Shown: positions 6,380 to 9,016 of the stretch, one piece after another
Layout of the letters: each line of letters opens with the position of its first letter
Numbering within the stretch: the first letter of the stretch is position 1
NCBI GenBank assembly: GCA_964354375.1
Contig: CAYGZQ010000102.1
Location: forward strand, 1-9,016
DNA: 9,016 nt
Origin: CAYGZQ01 sp964354375 [NCBI: uncultured Planctomycetota bacterium]
Lineage (GTDB): Bacteria; JAJVIF01; JAPKYR01
Direction of reading: 5' to 3'
Position numbers and translations under genes: made by a program
Notes under the pieces: model-generated
The model's input: only the letters and a program-made list of their open reading frames with translations
What the model was told of the DNA's origin: nothing
The model's database searches: none

Positions 6380-6815
6380 CGAGAAGCTCAGAATTCTGCA
6401 GATGATCAAGGACGGCGCACTGTCGCCGGAGGAGGGCCTGGACCTCATCGAGGCGCTGGACTCATCGGCAACGCCGATGATCTCAGACCTGTCCGGCAAG
6501 GCCCCACAGGCGCTTCCACAGGGCAAACCCTCGGACGAGCCCGAGGATGAAGCCGGTCCCGTTCGGAAACCGCGATGGCTCTACATCCAGGTGCATGACA
6601 GCGAGGACAACAAGAACGTCAACATCAAAATCCCTATCTCCCTTGCCAAGTTCGCTGGTAAATTCATCCCGAATGACGCGAAGAAGGAGATGAAGGAGCA
6701 GGGGATCGACCTCGACCTGGAGGGCCTCATGGACATGCTCGAAAAGGAAGGCAGTCAGGACCTTGTCGAGGTCAACGAAGGCGAGGGCAAGACCGTCAGG
6801 ATTTTTACTCGATGA
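6372..6815 (+). CDS. SHOCT-like domain-containing protein
   Basis: 147 aa, soluble, with no signal or membrane segment. Residues 1-30, 'MNSEKLRILQMIKDGALSPEEGLDLIEAL', are the short helical SHOCT-like motif (pattern I..M..DG.LS.EEG..LI.AL) seen at the N-terminus of YvlB/LiaX-like proteins. A Pro/Asp/Glu linker (about 31-68) follows. A second part, 'RWLYIQVHDSEDNKNVNIKIPISLAKFAGKFIP...DLEGLMDMLEKEGSQDLVEVNEGEGKTVRIF', matches the small domain commonly attached to such motifs. Biochemical function is unknown; SHOCT-type motifs are thought to mediate oligomerisation. Pairing with a DUF2089 regulator is a recurrent arrangement, and the 8-bp overlap implies coexpression. I infer that this protein works with, or modulates, the regulator. 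The operon ends at the hairpin 6853-6898. Confidence 0.82.
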   Translation: MNSEKLRILQMIKDGALSPEEGLDLIEALDSSATPMISDLSGKAPQALPQGKPSDEPEDEAGPVRKPRWLYIQVHDSEDNKNVNIKIPISLAKFAGKFIPNDAKKEMKEQGIDLDLEGLMDMLEKEGSQDLVEVNEGEGKTVRIFTR

Positions 6816-6852
6816 CACCCTTCCAACGGCCAGTGAGGCCTTGAGAATATGA

Positions 6853-6898
6853 AGGACACGAAAACGGACCCTCTCGCGGGTCCGTTTCTCGTTGTCCT
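6853..6898. terminator. Bidirectional intrinsic terminator
   Basis: A perfect 10-bp stem, AAACGGACCC (6862-6871) and GGGTCCGTTT (6878-6887), has a six-base loop. It is extended by outer arms AGGACACGA and TCG-T-TGTCCT to span 6853-6898. It lies between the convergent ends of the SHOCT-like gene and rplI. The minus-strand product ends with TTTTCG after the inner stem, the plus-strand product with TTTCTCGTT, so termination in both directions is plausible. Confidence 0.8.
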
Positions 6899-6918
6899 GA
6901 TCTGTTCAGCGAAGAAAT

Positions 6919-7383
6919 TTATTCCTCGGTTTCCTTCCTCTTCACCACTTCCACCTGGCCTTCAACGACAACATCGGTGTGAAGCCTGATTATATACTTG
7001 TGCATCCCGAGAATTTTGATCGGCTCGGGGATGCTGATCCTGCGCTTGTCGACCTCGGCGCCCAGGTGCTCCGCGATTGCGTTCGCCAGAGCCTGGGACG
7101 TGATGGAACCGTACAGTTTGGCCCCGCGAGCTCCCGTCTTCCCTTCGATCCTGACGATATGCCCCTCGAGTTTCGAGGCAATGCTCCTGGCTTCCGCCAG
7201 CTCACGTTCCGCGCGCCTGATCGCGACACGCTTGATGTCCTCGATCTCCGCGAGGGCCTTCTTGGAGAGAGCCTCCGCCAAGCCCCTGGGAAGAAGGTAG
7301 TTTCTGCCGTATCCCGGCTTTACTTCCACCACGTCGCCCGCATCGCCCAGTTTGGGCACATTCTGAATCAGTACGACCTTCAT
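6919..7383 (-). CDS. rplI: 50S ribosomal protein L9
   Basis: 154 aa, close to the usual 148-150. L9 binds domain V of 23S rRNA near the L1 stalk and helps maintain reading frame. The N-terminal domain 'MKVVLIQNVPKLGDAGDVVEVKPGYGRNYLLPRGLA' is diagnostic. A long charged helix (about 40-76) leads to the C-terminal domain, with 'GARGAKLYGSITSQALANAI' and 'PIKILGMHKYIIRLHTDV'. The tail is KRKETEE. The start has a strong AAGGAG (7392-7397) eight bases upstream. It is last in the rpsF-ssb-rpsR-rplI series, after a 104-bp gap that shows no gene. The assignment is secure. Confidence 0.98.
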   Translation of the reverse strand: MKVVLIQNVPKLGDAGDVVEVKPGYGRNYLLPRGLAEALSKKALAEIEDIKRVAIRRAERELAEARSIASKLEGHIVRIEGKTGARGAKLYGSITSQALANAIAEHLGAEVDKRRISIPEPIKILGMHKYIIRLHTDVVVEGQVEVVKRKETEE

Positions 7384-7487
7384 TGATGCTGCTCCTTCCG
7401 GCGGAGGGGGTTTCAGCGATCCGACCGGCGCATGGGCCGCCCGAAAGGCATCCTCCTCACCGCCTTCGTGACCTCAAACCTGCCGGT

Positions 7488-7754
7488 TCAGTCAATGCAA
7501 TAGGGTATGAGCGCGATCTCGCGCGCCTTCTTGATATGCCTGGCCAGCTCCCGTTGATGCTTCGGGCAAGTCCCCGTACGGCGACGGGGCATGATCTTGC
7601 CGCGATCGCTCACGAACTTGCGCATCGTATCGATATCCTTGTAGTCGATCCTGCTGCCGAGCGTCGTGCAAAAATAGCACACCTTCCGCCTTCGCGGCCT
7701 GAATGGCCGTCGCTTTCCTTGGGAGCGGGATGAGTCGCTTCTTCGACGTCCCAT
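7488..7754 (-). CDS. rpsR: 30S ribosomal protein S18
   Basis: 88 aa. S18 pairs with S6 on the platform of the 30S subunit. After a basic N-terminal arm (residues 1-24) the core reads '[63 protein letters not shown]'. Cys26, Cys29, Cys63 and His66 mark it as the C+ (zinc-binding type) paralogue. GAGGAG lies about 11 bases before the ATG. It follows ssb after 61 bp that include a small hairpin. The assignment is secure. Confidence 0.98.
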   Translation of the reverse strand: MGRRRSDSSRSQGKRRPFRPRRRKVCYFCTTLGSRIDYKDIDTMRKFVSDRGKIMPRRRTGTCPKHQRELARHIKKAREIALIPYCID

Positions 7755-7786
7755 GGTCTAATCGTCTCCTCGATAATTGAATCTCA

Positions 7787-7804
7787 TCCCGAATGACTTC
7801 GGGA
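7787..7804 (-). other. Intercistronic hairpin between ssb and rpsR
   Basis: TCCCGAA (7787-7793) and TTCGGGA (7798-7804) form a perfect seven-bp stem with a four-base loop, 12 bases after the ssb stop codon. No T run follows in the direction of transcription, so it is more likely an mRNA stability or processing element, or a partial attenuator, than a full terminator. Confidence 0.4.
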
Positions 7805-7815
7805 GAGAGAATCGT

Positions 7816-8340
7816 TCACGGCTTGAATTCCAGCGGAGTCCCGTCGGTCTCGTCGCTGAACCACGGAGCGTCCGCGTCATCGTAGTCGCTTGACCCGACT
7901 GCGTCGGGCGGCGATTCCGGCACAACGCTTTCTTCCACCGGTGCCGGTCGCGCAGCCACCTCGACAGGTTTCTCGGCCCTCTCCATCGCCTCAGGTTCCT
8001 CTTCGACCGCATCCGCCCGAGGCTTCGCCCCCTCCAGGAACCGCACGTCGTCCGCATGTATCTCCACCAGCACCCGCCTGTCGCCGTTCGGCGACTGTAG
8101 AATCCGATTCTGAAGCTTCCCGTCGACCGCTATCATCCGGCCCTTCTCGAGGAACCGGCAGCACGTCTCCGCCAGCTTCCGCCACGTCACTACCCGGAAA
8201 ACGTCCCTCTCATACCGTCCCTGTCCGTTCGGAATGCTCCTTCGGACGGAGAGAGAGAAGTTCGCTACTGGTATTCCGGTGGATGTATGTCTGAGGTCCG
8301 GTGTAGATTCCAAACGTCCAACCAAAACTATCCTGTTCAT
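7816..8340 (-). CDS. ssb: Single-stranded DNA-binding protein
   Basis: 174 aa. The OB-fold occupies residues 1-104: 'MNRIVLVGRLESTPDLRHTSTGIPVANFSLSV', 'DVFRVVTWRKLAETCCRFLEKGRMIAVDGKLQNR' and 'EIHADDVRFLE'. It coats single-stranded DNA and recruits replication and repair enzymes through its C-terminal tip. The tail (105-174) is acidic and Pro-rich as expected, but it does not end in the usual acidic-Pro-Phe tip. A similar motif, DDADAPWF (154-161), is internal, and the protein ends TPLEFKP. The ssb ATG has GAGG very close upstream (GGTGAGGTT), a poorly spaced ribosome site, and lies 42 bases after the rpsF stop, so coupling with rpsF is likely. The position between rpsF and rpsR is the classical one for the essential chromosomal SSB. 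Confidence 0.97.
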   Translation of the reverse strand: MNRIVLVGRLESTPDLRHTSTGIPVANFSLSVRRSIPNGQGRYERDVFRVVTWRKLAETCCRFLEKGRMIAVDGKLQNRILQSPNGDRRVLVEIHADDVRFLEGAKPRADAVEEEPEAMERAEKPVEVAARPAPVEESVVPESPPDAVGSSDYDDADAPWFSDETDGTPLEFKP

Positions 8341-8382
8341 AACCTCACCAACCTGTCGAATCCCTCCGCTTGTCGCCGACCA

Positions 8383-8697
8383 CTATGTTCTGACCGTATA
8401 GTTCGGTTTCTTGTCTTCCTTGATCGTAATCATGTACCTGATGATCCGCTCGTCGATCTTGAGCTGATCGTTCAGCTTGTTGGAGCTCTCGGGAGGCAGC
8501 TTCACGTCGAACATCGTGTAGATGCCCTCTGTGCAGTCCTTAATCTCGAAGGCAAGCTGCCTTCTCCCCCACGGATCCTCTTTCTCGATCGACCCGTTGA
8601 GGGTCGAAATCTGGTTCCTGACATCGGACCGTATCGTCCCGACCTCTCCGTCAGTCAGATCCGGTCTCACTACGAAAATAAGCTCATAACTCTTCAC
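8383..8697 (-). CDS. rpsF: 30S ribosomal protein S6
   Basis: 104 aa from a GTG start at 8697. S6 binds S18 on the 30S platform. Characteristic stretches are KSYELIFVVRPDL (2-14), 'WGRRQLAFEIKDCTEGIYTMFDVKLPP' and 'DERIIRYMITIKED'. The reading frame can be extended to an ATG at 8814, but those 39 residues are unlike S6, are interrupted by the promoter, and GGAGG (8705-8709) lies seven bases from the GTG. The only nearby ATG, at 8704, is out of frame and stops after two codons (ATG-ACG-TGA). It is the first gene of the operon with ssb, rpsR and rplI. The assignment is secure, and the GTG start is well supported. Confidence 0.97.
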   Translation of the reverse strand: MKSYELIFVVRPDLTDGEVGTIRSDVRNQISTLNGSIEKEDPWGRRQLAFEIKDCTEGIYTMFDVKLPPESSNKLNDQLKIDERIIRYMITIKEDKKPNYTVRT

Positions 8698-8704
8698 GTC
8701 ATGA

Positions 8705-8709
8705 CCTCC
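8705..8709 (-). promoter_or_regulatory. Ribosome binding site fixing the rpsF GTG start
   Basis: GGAGG on the minus strand, seven bases upstream of the GTG at 8697. It is the strongest Shine-Dalgarno match in the leader and excludes the far-upstream ATG as the natural start. Confidence 0.75.
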
Positions 8710-8728
8710 GCGTGACCCCAAAGGGCGT

Positions 8729-8757
8729 ATGCTACCACAACCCAACCGCCCTGACAA
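8729..8757 (-). promoter_or_regulatory. Promoter of the rpsF-ssb-rpsR-rplI operon
   Basis: On the minus strand TTGTCA (8752-8757, 5/6 match), a 17-bp spacer and TAGCAT (8729-8734, 4/6 match) form a good sigma70-type promoter. TGG directly before the -10 gives an extended -10 element. The predicted start near 8722 leaves a leader of about 25 nt. Confidence 0.65.
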
Positions 8758-8870
8758 CTGGTTTTCAGGTGAATTTCCCCGTCCCCTTGCAAGTGGCCGG
8801 CGCCGTTCGCACAAACACCGAAGTCCGCGCCCTGAAAGCCCCGTAGCTTCAGTTCGCGTGCATCCATTCC

Positions 8871-8940
8871 GGGGGGACGTCAGAAAGGTTCTTCACCGTC
8901 CCCCCCTTCTGGGGGACTACAGGGGGGGTATAGACCCCTG
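8871..8940. repeat. Overlapping G/C-tract inverted repeats
   Basis: Three potential hairpins are packed into 70 bases. A: GGGGGGACG (8871-8879) with CGTCCCCCC (8897-8905). B: GTCCCCC (8898-8904) with GGGGGAC (8911-8917). C: CAGGGG (8920-8925) with CCCCTG (8935-8940). A and B share the same C tract and cannot form together. None has a following T run on either strand. Confidence 0.5.
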
Positions 8941-8969
8941 CTATGTAGCCTGCGAACAATCGGGCACAG

Positions 8970-8983
8970 TCCGCCGCGGCGGA
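8970..8983. repeat. 14-bp GC palindrome
   Basis: TCCGCCGCGGCGGA is its own reverse complement. It could be a protein-binding site, but simple GC-rich palindromes arise readily in GC-rich DNA. Confidence 0.3.
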
Positions 8984-9016
8984 TCGGGGACTCGCTCAGC
9001 CTGAGCCCGGCACCCG

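Larger units (their letters stand above)
8710..9016. other. Gene-free region upstream of the rpsF operon
   Basis: No convincing gene is seen in these 307 bases on either strand. The plus frame 8729-9004 and the minus frame open from the right edge to about 8880 both encode Arg/Pro/Gly-rich sequence with no recognisable motif. The region holds the rpsF promoter (8729-8757), G/C-tract hairpins (8871-8940) and a 14-bp palindrome (8970-8983). The 3' end of a gene beyond the right edge cannot be excluded. Confidence 0.5.

Noticed and set aside
7413-7460. 16-codon minus-strand frame (GTG start) in the rpsR-rplI gap
   Set aside because: It is too short and Arg-rich, and its only support is a purine-rich stretch that falls inside the frame itself rather than upstream of the start.
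8698-8868. S6:S18-binding rpsF leader RNA motif
   Set aside because: The predicted transcript leader is only about 25 nt, and I cannot identify the conserved paired element with its CCG bulge. A covariance-model search would decide.
8729-9004. Plus-strand open frame of 91 codons over the rpsF promoter
   Set aside because: It has no ribosome site, covers a good minus-strand promoter and the hairpins, and its product is featureless Arg/Pro-rich sequence.
1-9016. tRNA, rRNA, CRISPR array, insertion sequence or prophage genes
   Set aside because: No cloverleaf with a T-loop signature, no regularly spaced direct repeats, no transposase or integrase motif, and no long terminal inverted repeats were seen on either strand.

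Overview
The window comes from a GC-rich, Gram-negative-type (diderm) bacterium. It carries two genes that look like LPS-export (Lpt) components and a core informational cluster: rpsF-ssb-rpsR-rplI, and dnaB. No phylum can be assigned by reading alone. The very large, low-complexity Lpt-like proteins, together with a DUF2089 regulator, suggest a poorly sampled lineage rather than a model proteobacterium, but this is an inference.

Layout from right to left, since most genes are on the minus strand. 8710-9016 is a gene-free, G/C-tract-rich leader region. An extended -10 promoter (8729-8757) then drives rpsF (GTG start), ssb, rpsR and rplI (8697 to 6919). This is the conserved S6/SSB/S18/L9 cluster. 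It ends at a strong hairpin (6853-6898) that also faces the end of a plus-strand operon. That operon (5915-6815) has two overlapping genes: a zinc-ribbon/helix-turn-helix DUF2089-family regulator and a SHOCT-like-domain protein. It sits between rplI and dnaB, which are often neighbours, and is divergent from dnaB. The shared intergenic region (5626-5914) is AT-rich. It holds one reasonable promoter in each direction, three DnaA-box-like 9-mers spaced 12 bp apart beside the dnaB promoter, and several operator-like inverted repeats.

dnaB (5625-4204) encodes a complete replicative helicase. After a 135-bp gap with a large nested hairpin come two consecutive genes on the same strand. The first is a 761-aa LptC-like protein with a membrane anchor, a low-complexity linker and an OstA/LptA-like C-terminal part. 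The second, 16 bp further on, is a secreted OstA/LptA-like protein that runs off the left edge of the window. Together they probably form an enlarged periplasmic LPS-transport bridge; lptB would be expected beyond the left edge.

The most interesting items are the DnaA-box-like cluster at dnaB, the two outsized Lpt-like proteins that share a DLSP motif, the SSB tail that does not end in the canonical acidic-Pro-Phe tip, a perfect 10-bp inverted repeat inside the DUF2089 gene, and mutually exclusive G/C-tract hairpins upstream of the rpsF operon. I see no mobile element, CRISPR array, tRNA or rRNA.
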